From assembly GCA_003990745.1 (NCBI GenBank), contig RBNI01001729.1, positions 1-21,070 of the forward strand: 21,070 nucleotides of DNA, given 5' to 3'. The stretch's first letter is position 1; each line of letters begins with the position of its first letter. The position numbers were made by a program, and so were the translations under genes. Below the pieces are notes generated by a model. It saw only the letters and a program-made list of their open reading frames with translations. It did not search any database and had not been told where the DNA came from. The DNA comes from Jimgerdemannia flammicorona. Its lineage: Eukaryota > Mucoromycota > Endogonomycetes > Endogonales > Endogonaceae. Below, piece after piece: positions 10,571 through 20,194 of the stretch.

Positions 10571-12185
10571 GCCTCTCATTGCTTATGCCTTTACCCCGCC
10601 ATTCCTGCCTCATTTGCCGGGCTGCCAGCGACCAATTCCCTGGCCACCACTCTACTGGGAAGCGAAACTGAAGTGGCAAGACTTCACCATCTGCGGGAGC
10701 ACTGTTTCACTCTCAGGGAAGCAGCTATGGCAACTCCCTCTGCCCTTACACTGGCATCGGACCCCATGCCCTGCCCACCAGATGGCGATCTTGTGGCTTA
10801 CATCACACAGCAAGACCAGGTCATCGCTCATCTTCGGCGCTACTTGGAGAAATCCCAGGGGCTAGACTTCCCCCCTGTCGATCCTTCCTTGGATCTTGAT
10901 ATCCTCACTAACCCCTCACCCTGGGTGTCCTATTCTCAGGGCCCACCTCTTTCCGCCCCCCAACCAGGCAGTTTCATAGTGCTGGTCTCTGCTTTCAGTG
11001 TTAATTTACCACCTACTTCTATTCCCGGCGTAAATGTCTTAGGCTGGGTGCTTTGGCTCCTGTTTTGGTTCCTGTTTTGGTTCCTGTTTCGGTCTTGGTT
11101 CCTGTACCTGTGTCAGTTCCTGTTTCAGTTCCAGTTGTTCCTCTCTCATCTGTTTCAGCTACAGGTGTATCTGCGATGCCATTTACAGAGTTCTTCGTGC
11201 CGCAGACCCCCCCTGAACGTGTACACTGACACACGGCCCATGCATCTGATCACCCAGCCTTGGGGCCTTTACCTCATTATGCTCAGGGCCTAGGGCCGGT
11301 GTACTGGCCAGACGTACCTGCAGTTCCACCCTCTGGCTTCGATAGTGTCCGGCCATCAGTTAACTTTTCTGGGGGTGGCCCTGCTTTCCCACCTGGCCCA
11401 CCGAGGCCACCTATGGTGACAACACTCCCTTGCCCCCACCAACTCCCTCAGGTGGGTTCTCACTTTCTCTCCCCAGCAACCTCAACTTGCTTACCAAGTA
11501 TTCAGGTGCCAACCCTACCATGATCTCTGCAATTTTTCACAACACTTTTTAGGTACGCAATTTGGGCAAATTGGTTCTTCACTCTCCATTAGCGGTCATC
11601 TCTCATGAACCTCACTTTGTTGAGGACATGGACCCTGCTACATTATCTCACATTTTGCGGCCGCGTGAGGTAGCTATCATGTGGGATTTCCCTGACCTAT
11701 TGGCTCTCTTGGGACTATTGCAAATGTATTTCAGCATTCTCTATGACATCTTTCCTGGTCTCACTGATCCCTCTGCATTTTTCCACTATATAATGGACCT
11801 CATCCACTTGTATTTGGACTTTCAATGAGAGGCCCTCCTCAATTATCACCTCGAATTCCATACTTGGCGAATTGCGGCCCCTCTCTCTTGACCAACCTGC
11901 ACTGCCTGGGCTACACGCGATGGGGAGCTTATGTCCCTGTACCTACTCTCTCACCTATAGCGCTATGCAGTGCCCTCTTTAGAGCCTTCCCGACCAACAA
12001 AACGTCCTCAGTCCCCTACTACAGTGCCACCCCCATCCAAGAATGCCTGTCGAGCATATAACCGCATCCTTCACAATGGTGTTGTTGACCCGAATGCTAA
12101 GGGATGCACATGTGACCCTTGCCCTTATGTCTACAGGTGTTCCCGTTGTTCTCAAGAACACAGAGCTTTTACTTGCTCCTTATAG
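10571..12185 (+). pseudogene. Ngaro Gag-like protein (broken)
   Basis: First frame of the Ngaro element; the family's Gag packages element RNA. It starts in one frame (LHHLREHCFTLREAA near 10680, a helical charged stretch ending ARRYLEK-like at about 10855), shifts between about 10960 and 11045 into a Pro/Val-rich linker (11050-11230), then shifts to a third frame from about 11490 (HEPHFVEDMDPATL, then WDFPDLLAL). The end is Cys/His-rich: NACRAYNRIL at about 12043, then CTCDPCPYVYRCSRC and HRAFTC, close to the zinc-binding tail of Ngaro/DIRS Gag proteins. In-frame stops lie at 11550, 11826, 11889 and 11958; the ORF ends with TAG at 12183-12185. The exact start is uncertain because an upstream ATG is not clear in the first frame. 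Confidence 0.72.
11050..11150 (+). repeat. 12-bp-period Pro-Val repeat in Gag linker
   Basis: Variants of gttcctgttttg encode (P-V-L-V) and (P-V-S-V) units. The period-12 pattern is clearest at 11058-11100 and degrades to the right. It looks like an unstructured linker. Confidence 0.75.
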
Positions 12186-12200
12186 GATGCACCTGGGGGG

Positions 12201-13880
12201 ATGGTTAACCCCTCTGTATTGGTTGTGGTGTCCTCCCCCCTGCCCCCTTGGCCCCCTAATACCTCCTTTTCCTTTCCACTCTCTGGTCCACACTCTTCTG
12301 TCCAACATATCCTGAACATTTTCCCTCTTTCCCACTTTCCTCTCCGGGCTGATGTCTGGGCATTCACATTTTGCAAATTTCCGGACTGGCACCTCCTGAC
12401 AACCATCCTTTTTGCTCTCCAATACGGGGTATGGATTGGCTTCACAGGCCCTCGCCAGCCCCAAACCTGCCACAACCTGCCCTCTGCTCATGAATTTCCC
12501 CAGACTATCATGGACGACATCTCTACTAAAGTTACTGCTGACCGGGTCACTGGCCCATTCCTTCACCCCCCCTTTGCCAACTTCAAGGCTTCCCCACTGG
12601 GTTCTACTGCCAAAAAAGGGTCTTCACGTCGATGCTGGATACATCACTTGTCTTGGCCATCAGGGACCTCTGTCAATGATGGTATTTCTCCAGAAGACTT
12701 CTCCCTAACATATACTGCCTTTGGCCAGGCTCTAGACATCATACGACAGCTGGGGCGGAGTGCTCTTCTTTTCAAAGTCGACCTGGCAGATGCCTTCTGA
12801 CATATTCCAGTCCATCCAGTTGACTGGGAATTGCTCGGCTTCTACTGGCGCAGCCTCTTTTTATTTCAATCAATTTCTCCCCTTTGGCTTGCACTCCTCT
12901 CTCTTTCTCTATAATATGTTTGCGGAGATGTTGGAATGGCTGGCCAAATGCCATGGCTTAGCAGACATAGTCCGCTATGTCGACAATTTCCTGGGTGCCT
13001 GTATACCTGCTCAGTGGGCATCGTCACCCCTCCATCTCCTGCTATCTACTTGCTGGGTCATTGGCTTTTCCATCCAAGATGACAAGGTGGAGGATCCTGC
13101 CATGACACTCCCTTTTCTGGGAATTGAAATCAACATGCTCGCCATGGAGGTCCATCTTCCAGAGGCGAAACTCCAGATGATTCTGGCCTCTGTCTCTCAG
13201 CTCGTGTGGAGACCTACTGCGACCAAACGTGATATACTGTCCCTGGTGGGGTCCCTGGCTTTTGTTTGCCGGGTGATTCCCCAGGGTCGGCCATTTCTTC
13301 GCTGACTCATCAATATTACCTCTGGTACTCCCCTTTTGGACCACCACATTAATCTCTCCACTGATGTGCATATAGATCTATAGTAGTGGTTACAGTTCCT
13401 CTCTCACTGGAATGGGGTCACTATCATCCAGTCTATGGAGGACATCATGGATGATCAGTTTTGGACCGATGCCAGTGGCATGTTGGGTTTCGCCGCCTTC
13501 TTTGATGGTGCATGGTTTTCAGTCCCATGGTCTACAACCGACTTTGCCCAGGAAGACATTCAATTTAAAGAACTATTTGCAGTGGTCATCGCAGCTATGT
13601 ACCACCTGGAGCTCCCATTGGCAGTTTTGCCATGTTCACATCCATGTTGACAATCAGGCAGTGGTTGCCTGCATTAATTCTGGCACTTTCCGCAGCCCCA
13701 AACTTCTGGAGCTGTTACGGCATCTTCTTTTCCTTGGTGCCCAGCACTCCTTTCAACTTCAGGCATCTTATATTCCTTCCCACCAGAATGCTATCACTGA
13801 TGCTCTTTCCCATCTTGATCTCCCTCATTTCCACTCCCTTGCCCACTATGCTGAACAGGTCCCAACAATATCTGGCTCTC
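12201..13880 (+). pseudogene. Ngaro reverse transcriptase / RNase H (broken)
   Basis: This would copy element RNA into DNA. It starts near the ATG 12201, 15 bases after the Gag stop. Recognisable Ngaro/DIRS RT blocks: NLPSAHEFPQTIMDD (about 12475), SVNDGISPEDFSL (about 12672), LLFKVDLADAF (about 12765; first catalytic Asp present), LPFGLHSSLFLYN (about 12878), YVDNFLG (12976-12996), FLGIEI (about 13113). The usual YxDD box has Asn in place of its second Asp (AAT at 12985). RNase H follows: FWTDASG (about 13459), QFKELFAV (13561), HVDNQAV (about 13641) and NAITDALSHL (about 13789) hold its acidic residues. Breaks: TGA at 12798-12800 directly after LADAF, a frameshift near 12856, TGA at 13303, TAG-TAG at 13381-13386 and a frameshift near 13615. 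Confidence 0.88.
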
Positions 13881-14914
13881 TCTCTATGCCCATCTTCTGC
13901 CTCTTGCTGCTTTCTTCCTATGGTTCGGCTTGGCAGACTCTACATGACGGTCATACAGTGCAGGCCAACACAGCTTCCATGAGTTCTGTACCCTTAACCA
14001 TCTCTACAACAGTGACGGGTCCATCTTGCCTGCCCCGGAACAACACTTGATCCAGTGGGTGTGCTCTCTTACCATCCAACATCTCCGCCACTCCACCATC
14101 AAATCATATCTGTCTGCGGTCCATTCTCTGCATATTGACACAGGCTTTCCTGACCCCCTCATGGGCCTACTTCAACTTCTCTATGTTCTACAGGGCATCA
14201 AATGTTGGCTTGGTGAGCCATCTTCTCAGCCCTGCCTTCCCATCACTGTCTCCATCCTGTCTCGGATCCTCTCTTTGTTGGATCTGGCAATGGCGGATCA
14301 ATTGAACCTGGCTGCCGCTATTACACTTGCTTACTTTGGCTTCCTCTGGTCTGGCGAATTCACCTGGGGCCCCTCTTTTGACCTCCAAATCCACCTCTCT
14401 CACTCTTCGGTACAATTCTTGCCTTCTATATCCCACCCTATATATGTATGTCACCCTCCCAATCCCTTCCTCCAAAACTGACCTCTTTTGGAAGGGAGCT
14501 ATCCTGTATATCGCGCGGGCACCCACAGGTGCACCTTGCGCCGTCCTCCTTCTCTGGACCTTGTTTCTTCGGCACCCCGCCCCCCCACTGTCTCCTCTTT
14601 TCTGCCAGTCTAATGGCATGCCTTTCAGTCACGATTGGCTCCTCCTCGGCCTCTGGCCCCTTCTTATCATCATTGGTCTCATGGTCTCCACATTTGCCGG
14701 GTATAGCTTTTGCATTGGGGTAGCTACGGACACTGCCGAAGCTGGCTTCTCTGACTATGAAATTCAAATCCTTGAGCAATGGCATAGTGATGCCTATAGA
14801 CTCTACATTCAGATGCCAACCTCCCGCATCCTTTCACTGACAACATATTTTGTAGCTTATAATACAACAAGTGGGCAAAGCCCCTCAATGTCACACAGGG
14901 ACCCTCGACCATAG
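13881..14914 (+). pseudogene. Ngaro tyrosine recombinase (broken, catalytic residues lost)
   Basis: This enzyme would insert the circular DNA form. The N-terminal core-binding part reads LADST then, after a TGA at 13945, RSYSAGQHSFHEFC; RHSTIKSYLSAVHSLHI follows at about 14090. The catalytic part has LAYFGFLWSGEF (Trp TGG at 14347 where the family has its first Arg), a frameshift near 14440, PSSKTDLFWKG, then FAGYSFCIG (about 14692-14719), where HxxR is expected: the His is now Tyr (TAT 14702) and the Arg is now Cys (TGC 14711). WHSDAYRLYI follows with the nucleophile Tyr (TAC 14804-14806) kept. All three losses are single C-to-T changes. The last frame ends at the TGA/TAG near 14914, inside the tandem repeats. 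Confidence 0.87.
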
Positions 14915-15201
14915 ACTGGTGCATAAATACTTACGCAGCACCTACACACTGTGCAGGCCCTCGACTACCACACAGAGACCCTTGACCACAGACCGGCACT
15001 TAGACACTCAGGCTGTGCCTACGCCCCGTGTAGACCCTTGGTAGATAATACAAGGACCCTCAACCATAGACTAGTACATAGATACTGATGCCATACCTAT
15101 GCCCTGTACAGGCCTCTTAATTGTCACACAGGGGCCCCCAACCACGGACCGGTGCAAAGACACGTATACTGTACCTACACCCTGTGCAGGCCCCTCGACG
15201 C
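14892..15201 (+). repeat. Four tandem units of 77-78 bp in the Ngaro 3' region
   Basis: Units start at 14892, 14969, 15047 and 15125. Each begins cacacagggaccct-like, has accatagactggtgca-like in the middle, and ends ccctgtgcaggccc-like. They overlap the end of the recombinase frame and stop about 50 bases before B1. Confidence 0.88.
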
Positions 15202-15248
15202 TTCAGGCAAGCCCCCTTGCCTACAACAATATAAACACCTCCTTGGGC

Positions 15249-15397
15249 CAGGTTCTTAGTGAACTGACCAATGCATCGCATTCGAGATGTTCTTCCTCAT
15301 GCAAGCATTTGCCCAAAATATAAAAGATCTATTCACATACATCAGATAAGGGGAGTCGGTTAGTGGGCATAAGCTAGAATAAGCAAAAGGGATTTAA
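15249..15397 (+). repeat. Ngaro B1 internal repeat
   Basis: 149 bp from caggttcttagtgaac to gggatttaa, matching B2 at 15600-15748 with seven differences by eye, all transitions and mostly CpG against TpG/CpA. It abuts A2 directly. Confidence 0.93.
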
Positions 15398-15568
15398 TGA
15401 AGGGATCCCAAAAGGGATAGCATATTAAAGATAAGTTGCATCAATTACCTAACTAGGAAATCCCGATTGTATATATATTCGAGACAAATAGTCAACCCCT
15501 ATCGCTGTCACTTTCACTTCACTTACGCTGTCACTTCAAATGCATAGACACTACTTCACAATTTCACA
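15398..15568 (+). repeat. Ngaro A2 internal repeat
   Basis: 171-bp partner of A1. The B1-A2 joint (gggatttaa then tgaaggga) equals the two outer ends of the element joined together, as expected for a circular intermediate. Confidence 0.93.
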
Positions 15569-15599
15569 CCCTTCCATCTCTCTCTGGTACACTCCTTGT

Positions 15600-15748
15600 C
15601 AGGTTCTTAGTGAACTGACCAATGCATCACATTCAAGATGTTCTTCCTCATGCAAGCATTTGCCCAAAATATAAAAGATCTATTCACATACATCAGATAA
15701 GGGGAGTCAGTTGGCGGGCGTAAGCTAGAATAAGCGAAAGGGATTTAA
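15600..15748 (+). repeat. Ngaro B2 terminal repeat
   Basis: 149-bp right end, separated from A2 by 31 bases (15569-15599). It ends gggatttaa, followed by LINE copy 2 sequence actgttcat. Confidence 0.93.
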
Positions 15749-15757
15749 ACTGTTCAT
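15749..15757 (-). pseudogene. Displaced first three codons of LINE copy 2 ORF2
   Basis: Minus strand ATG AAC AGT (M-N-S), the ORF2 start, cut off from the rest at 10379 by the Ngaro element. Copy 1 has the same start joined to ACA ACC at 3721-3707. Confidence 0.85.
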
Positions 15758-15788
15758 AAGAAATAATGTTATTTGTTGGTCTCATTCT

Positions 15789-17887
15789 CTACAAATCTGC
15801 ATTCAACTCCTCCTGTGCCAAGTCCAAGTCATGTTCCGCAGCAAGTCCCTTCTCTTCAGCTTCCTGTGCTGCCAACCCTCCCAGAAGTTCTGCCATTGCC
15901 CCATCCTCTTTCTCCTCAAAGTCCTCCCAATACTCCAGATAGGCCTCCTGCCAGAGCTGCAAACCATGATACTCTGCCCAACAATAAGTAGCCCACTCAC
16001 CAGCAACAACTGCTAGCTCCACCTCTCTCTCCTTATCAATCTCGTAGCCCTCCTCCTCCAGGAAAATTGCAAGAATCTCCATCTTCAGTACCTCTACCAC
16101 TCCATTATCCTGCAGAATCTATGTCCAATACTCCTCAGGCATCATATGTAGGTCCACTTCTCCCAACTCCTCAGCTGCAAGGTTATCCATCACCTTGCTC
16201 ATCTACAGCAGATTCCCCACCTCCTTCCCTCCAGGAGTCCCAGGCTGCCCTGCATCCAGCATCATGGTATCTGCTCCTACACTGGCAGCCTCATCCCACT
16301 CCTCCTCTGAGATATCCACTAGCTCATCCTCACCAACTGCCACCACCTGGCCCCCTTTTGTCACATCAGGGACCCCAAAGTGTACTCACTGGGCCCCCTT
16401 CCCTCCACTGCCTCTCTCTTCTCAACTGGGCCCCTCCTGATAAGAGGGGGGGGGGTGCCACTCAACTCCTGTTCCCAAACTTCAAATGTACCATCCACAT
16501 AAGGGTCCTCACTTGGCACCTTCCTAGCCTCTACCTTGTTCACCTCCACCTCCCTTCCTCCTTTACTAGCCCAGATGCTGGCTTCAATACCACTAGCCTC
16601 TCCAGCCCCATCCTCCTTCTTTATCTCCCCTCCTTTCATACTTGCCAAAAGCTCCCTCTGCCTCCTGCACCTCTGAGCTCACTCCCACTGCCTCTTGTCT
16701 ATACAGATACACTTCCCATCAACAATCTCCAGATGTGTTGACTCCTCATAAAGTTTCCAGGCCTTTGCCCTCCTCTCCACAGCACTACTCAACTCCTCCA
16801 GAGCCTCCACCAAGTCCTCTTCCTCCTCTTCACTCTCTCTCACCCTTGACACCTTATAGACAAAAGTCCTCCACATTAACACTGAGGGCCAGTTGCTCAT
16901 CTTCCCTGTGACCTCTCTTCCAGCCAGTTGAATTCTCACATCCACATTACTAGTCCTGATAGAGGTCCCCTCTTACACCTGGAAGCCAATATTCACCACA
17001 TCGCCATATTCCGCCATCACCTCCTCCACTCTCCTCCTAGTCTCCTCCTTTGTCACTGTAGGCACCCCCTTAACCAGCAGCTACACCACCCTAGGGTCCC
17101 ACCTCAGGCAGTATACCATGGGGACCACCACCTCCCCAACTGTCACTCCAGTCTTCAGAGCCTCTTCCAGTGGACCCGCCTCCTCAAAGCCCACCTCGAC
17201 CTCCTCCAGACCCTTCAGAAACTTCACCAAGGCAGCCCCAGCCACCTGCTTCAAGATAAGCCCCAAGACCATCCTTGCTATCACTGCTAAGCCTCTGAAG
17301 CACAGCATCACTACAAACTCCAAGATCAATTTCCTGAGTAATGGTACTACTACTAGCCCCATTACACTATCAGCCAGATCCTCCTTCTGCATTGAGAACC
17401 CCTGCCCCACTCCGCTATCAGCTATCACATCTCTTTTTTTTTCTTGATTCCCTATCACACTTCCATCAGCAGTCCCACCCCCAGCTACAGCACCTCCAGC
17501 ACCTATGCTTACATCCCCCACCTGAGTATCTCCCCCCCTCCCTAGGCTTGCCTTGCCCTTCCCTCTCACAGCACCAGCCCTAGATCTAGCCAACCACCCA
17601 CTCTCCTTCATCTTATCCACAAAGCTTAGGGGGCCAGCTCTTTCCCCATTACCACCAGACACTGGACCTCCTCCAGAGCTCTTGCCACCCTTTGACCCTC
17701 CAAAGGCCCCCATCTCTAGGCCATAACCCCTCCCTACATTCTGCCAGCCAAAAGCCCCAGGTCCATCTGACTCAGCACTCTCTTCAGAACTCTTACTCAA
17801 TGATATTTTTATAGTACCTTTTCTCCAAGTTGTGTTGAAAACTGTTGCTTGAAGTTTGTGTAATGTGAATTGTATAGGAGAAAGGTG
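15789..17887 (-). pseudogene. LINE ORF1, RNA-binding/Gag-like (copy 2, 5'-truncated, broken)
   Basis: ORF1 of copy 2, ending at TAG 15789-15791. The frame is open from the very 5' end of the copy: minus-strand DEHLSPIQFTLHKLQ at 17887, continuing into LSKSSEESAESDGP without a break, so the N-terminus lies upstream and is lost by 5' truncation. A Gly-rich stretch (about 17750-17480) leads to a hydrophobic/helical region (LVKFLKGLEEVEVGFEEAG), then the conserved LLVKGVPTV...RVEEVMAEYGDVV block (about 17075-16985), HLEIVDGKCICIDKRQWE (about 16732-16680), an acidic part and a helical tail ending QEELNADL. Breaks: CAG-to-TAG at 17081-17083 just before LLVKGVPT, stops near 16679 and 16361, and a 10-G run at 16446-16455. 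No CCHC motif was seen. Confidence 0.78.
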
Positions 17888-17902
17888 TTCATCAATCTCA
17901 TA
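17888..17902. repeat. Target-site duplication of LINE copy 2 (right)
   Basis: ttcatcaatctcata, matching 6579-6593 except for one T in place of C. LINE copy 3 sequence resumes directly after it. Confidence 0.82.
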
Positions 17903-19690
17903 ACTCTCTTTCTCCAGAAATATAGCCAGTACCTCAGTTTTCAGCTTCTCTACTAGTCTATTACTCTACAGCACTCTTGCCTAGTATTTCTTACTGATAA
18001 TTCTCAAGTTTACTTTCCTTAGCTCCTTTATAGTTAAATTATCCATTATCTTAATTATTTACTATAAGATACCAATATTCTTCCTACTAGGAATTATAGG
18101 TCTCCTTTTTCTCAGTATTGTGACATTAATACCAGTACTTACAGACTCATTCCACTTTTCTTTCTAAACATCCTGCAACTCATTCTCTAATCTCAGCTAC
18201 CTGCCCACCTATTACTATATTAGACATCACAAACCAGACTCTTTACATACTCCTCATCTCTATATCCTCTATACTCTCTCTGATCTGAGTACCTTCTACT
18301 CCTCTTCTTCTTTCTAGACCTCAAGTATACTATCATTATAGAGTCACTAGTTCCTAGCTTCTCTGCTCTCTGCTATACTTCCCAACAACTCTCCTACTCT
18401 ATCTTCAGCCCAAGTACTTATTTGCATCCCTTCTGAGCCCACCTCAGCCCCAGTTATAGGTCTCTCCTTCAAGTTAGCCAATAGGTCCTTCTGTCTCCTC
18501 CTCTTCTAGACCTTCTTCTATATCATCTTATTCATATAAATCTACTTCTTATTTACTATTTCCAGATAGATCAATGCCTCATAAACCTATTATACTATTA
18601 TTCTATACTCTACTGCTCCATTGAGCTCCTCCAGGGCCTCTAGCAGATTCTTCTCCTCTTCCTTACTCTTCTTTATCCTCACTATCTTACAAACAAAAGC
18701 ACTTTACATTATTACTAAAAGTTAGTTATAAGTCTTCTAAATGACCTCTCTCTCAGCAAGCTAGAGCAATATATCCATATCTCTAGTCCTAAATAAGGTT
18801 CTCTCTCAGATCTAGAATCCAATATTCACAATATCTCTATACTCTGCTATGACCTTCTCTACCCTCCTCTTCATCTCAGCTACTATTACTATAGATATCT
18901 CTTTTACTAAAAGCTGAACCACTCTCAGGTCTCAACTTAAGTACTAAGCCATTGGCACCACTATCTTATCAACTATCAACCCAGTTCTCAAGATCTTCTC
19001 TAATAGCCCTATCTTCTCAAAACTTATCTCAACTCTCTCTAATTTTCATAAAAACTTTACTGAAGCCATCTCAGTCATCTGCTTCACAATTAAGTCTAAA
19101 ACCATCTTAGTTATCACTATCAACTCCTGGAAGTCTAATATGATAGTCAATTTCAAGATTGACTTTTTGAGTAATGGGACTACTACTAGACTCATTATAC
19201 TATCTACCAGATCTCTATTCTTATTATAGCCTATCTATTTAGCTCTACTATCAGTAGTTATATTTGGATTTTTTGCCAGATCTTCTATTATATTACTATT
19301 AGTAATTACTCTCCTGCCCTCAGTAGTAGCCCCACCAGCTCTTATATCAGTTCTACTAGTCATCAACCTATCAGTCCTTTTAGTACTTATCTTTCTCCTT
19401 TCTCTAGTCTTATTGTCTTATATATCTCCAGATCAACTCTCTATCTTTACCTTATTAGTAAAACTCAATAGTCTCCTATTCTCTATCACCTACTCCTAAT
19501 AGTCAACTTCTGCTCTACTCTTCTTACTCACTCTTATTACCAAAAAAAAAAAAACCCCCCATTCTCATACTATATTCTCTTCTGACATATTTTCAGTTAA
19601 AGACTTCAGATATATCTGACTCAGTATACTTATCAGATTACTTATTGGTTACTATATTACTAGTACCTTTATCTAATAAACTACTTAAGA
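17903..19690 (-). pseudogene. LINE ORF1 remnant (copy 3, heavily mutated)
   Basis: Recognisable only by alignment with copies 1 and 2; there is no open frame of useful length. Relative to them most changes are C-to-T or G-to-A, and TA dinucleotides are very common, with many TAG/TAA stops where the others have CAG or TGG. A 13-A/6-C homopolymer joint lies at 19542-19560. This region is the counterpart of 16040-17860 in copy 2. Confidence 0.7.
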
Positions 19691-19699
19691 GTATATTGT

Positions 19700-20194
19700 A
19701 AGTTTGTATTATATAAATATTAATAAAGAAAGATATTAATAAATATCTCCTTAACAATAGATTTATATAATATAAAGTAAATAACTATATATCTAGTATT
19801 ATAATAATGATAGTATAGTATTTATTAATATATATATAAGTAGATGCTATTATTATCATTATTAGTAAGAATAAGCTTAACAGAGTTAAAGAAGCCCTAT
19901 ACTGAGAATTTTAGATAATAGATATAAGTAGCACATCTTTCCTATTAAGAATATCTATTATATATAATAAGAATATATATATACTATATATCTAAAATAT
20001 ATCCCTATAGAGTATATAATTATATATTCACTTACAAAAGCCCTTCCAAAGCTTAAGTTTGAACTATGTATTTAAGAAATAGATCTTATAAGTATCAACT
20101 AAATATAATAATATATATATATATATATATTATATTTTTATAGGTATTTTGAATATTTTGAAATCCTTTTTAATATATAAAAATTCTTAGATAG
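19700..20194. other. Very AT-rich gene-free stretch with (TA)n
   Basis: No coding frame or RNA gene is visible. It holds TA/TAT runs, including a 20-base alternating AT block at 20111-20130. Weak similarity to the ORF1 N-terminal region of copy 1 (aaggag, minus strand near 19750) suggests at least its left part is still LINE copy 3. Confidence 0.6.

Larger units (their letters stand above)
10380..15748 (+). mobile_element. Ngaro-like (DIRS order) tyrosine-recombinase retrotransposon, decayed
   Basis: A 5369-bp element with split direct repeats in the order A1 (10380-10550), ORFs, B1 (15249-15397), A2 (15398-15568), B2 (15600-15748). Inside are gag-like, RT-RNase H and tyrosine recombinase frames, all broken. 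This repeat layout, the recombinase and the absence of an integrase or a recognisable methyltransferase fit Ngaro rather than DIRS1. The boundaries are exact: left flank ...gttgt plus right flank actgttcat equals the uninterrupted sequence in LINE copy 1 (3710-3721), with nothing duplicated. The element is antisense to the LINE it interrupts. Confidence 0.93.
6594..17887 (-). mobile_element. LINE copy 2, 5'-truncated, interrupted by a Ngaro element
   Basis: Second copy of the same LINE family, minus strand: poly(A) tail at 6594, ORF2 at 6699-10379 plus 15749-15757, ORF1 at 15789-17887. The 5369-bp Ngaro-like insertion is excluded from its own length, which is then about 5925 bp. The 5' end stops inside the N-terminal part of ORF1 at the right target duplication, so it lacks the extra N-terminal sequence present in copy 1 (5870-6054). 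The target duplication and the resumption of copy 3 on both sides show that it inserted into copy 3. Confidence 0.88.
17888..20194 (-). mobile_element. LINE copy 3, main fragment (oldest copy)
   Basis: Homologous to ORF1 of copies 1 and 2 from the target duplication rightwards: tctccagaaatatagccagtac matches ctccaggaaaattgcaagaat of copy 2 (about 16060), and the stretch near 19600-19680 matches the N-terminal region of copy 2 (ctgactcag, then agtacctt). The 5' limit is unclear; the strongly AT-rich 19700-20190 may be its decayed 5' part, and the LTR element begins at 20195-20200. Together with 6363-6593 it forms one element split by copy 2. Confidence 0.7.

Noticed and set aside
11019..11234. 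Minus-strand frame rich in Gly-Thr repeats
   Set aside because: It is the reverse of the Pro-Val repeat in the Ngaro Gag linker, which fits the plus-strand frame.
12152..12566. Minus-strand frames across the Ngaro RT region
   Set aside because: The plus strand there has clear RT blocks (SAHEF, SVNDGIS, LADAF); the minus frames show no motif.
10380..15568. A1 and A2 as ordinary LTRs of an LTR retrotransposon
   Set aside because: A second repeat pair (B1, B2) alternates with them, there is a tyrosine recombinase instead of an integrase, and no target duplication.
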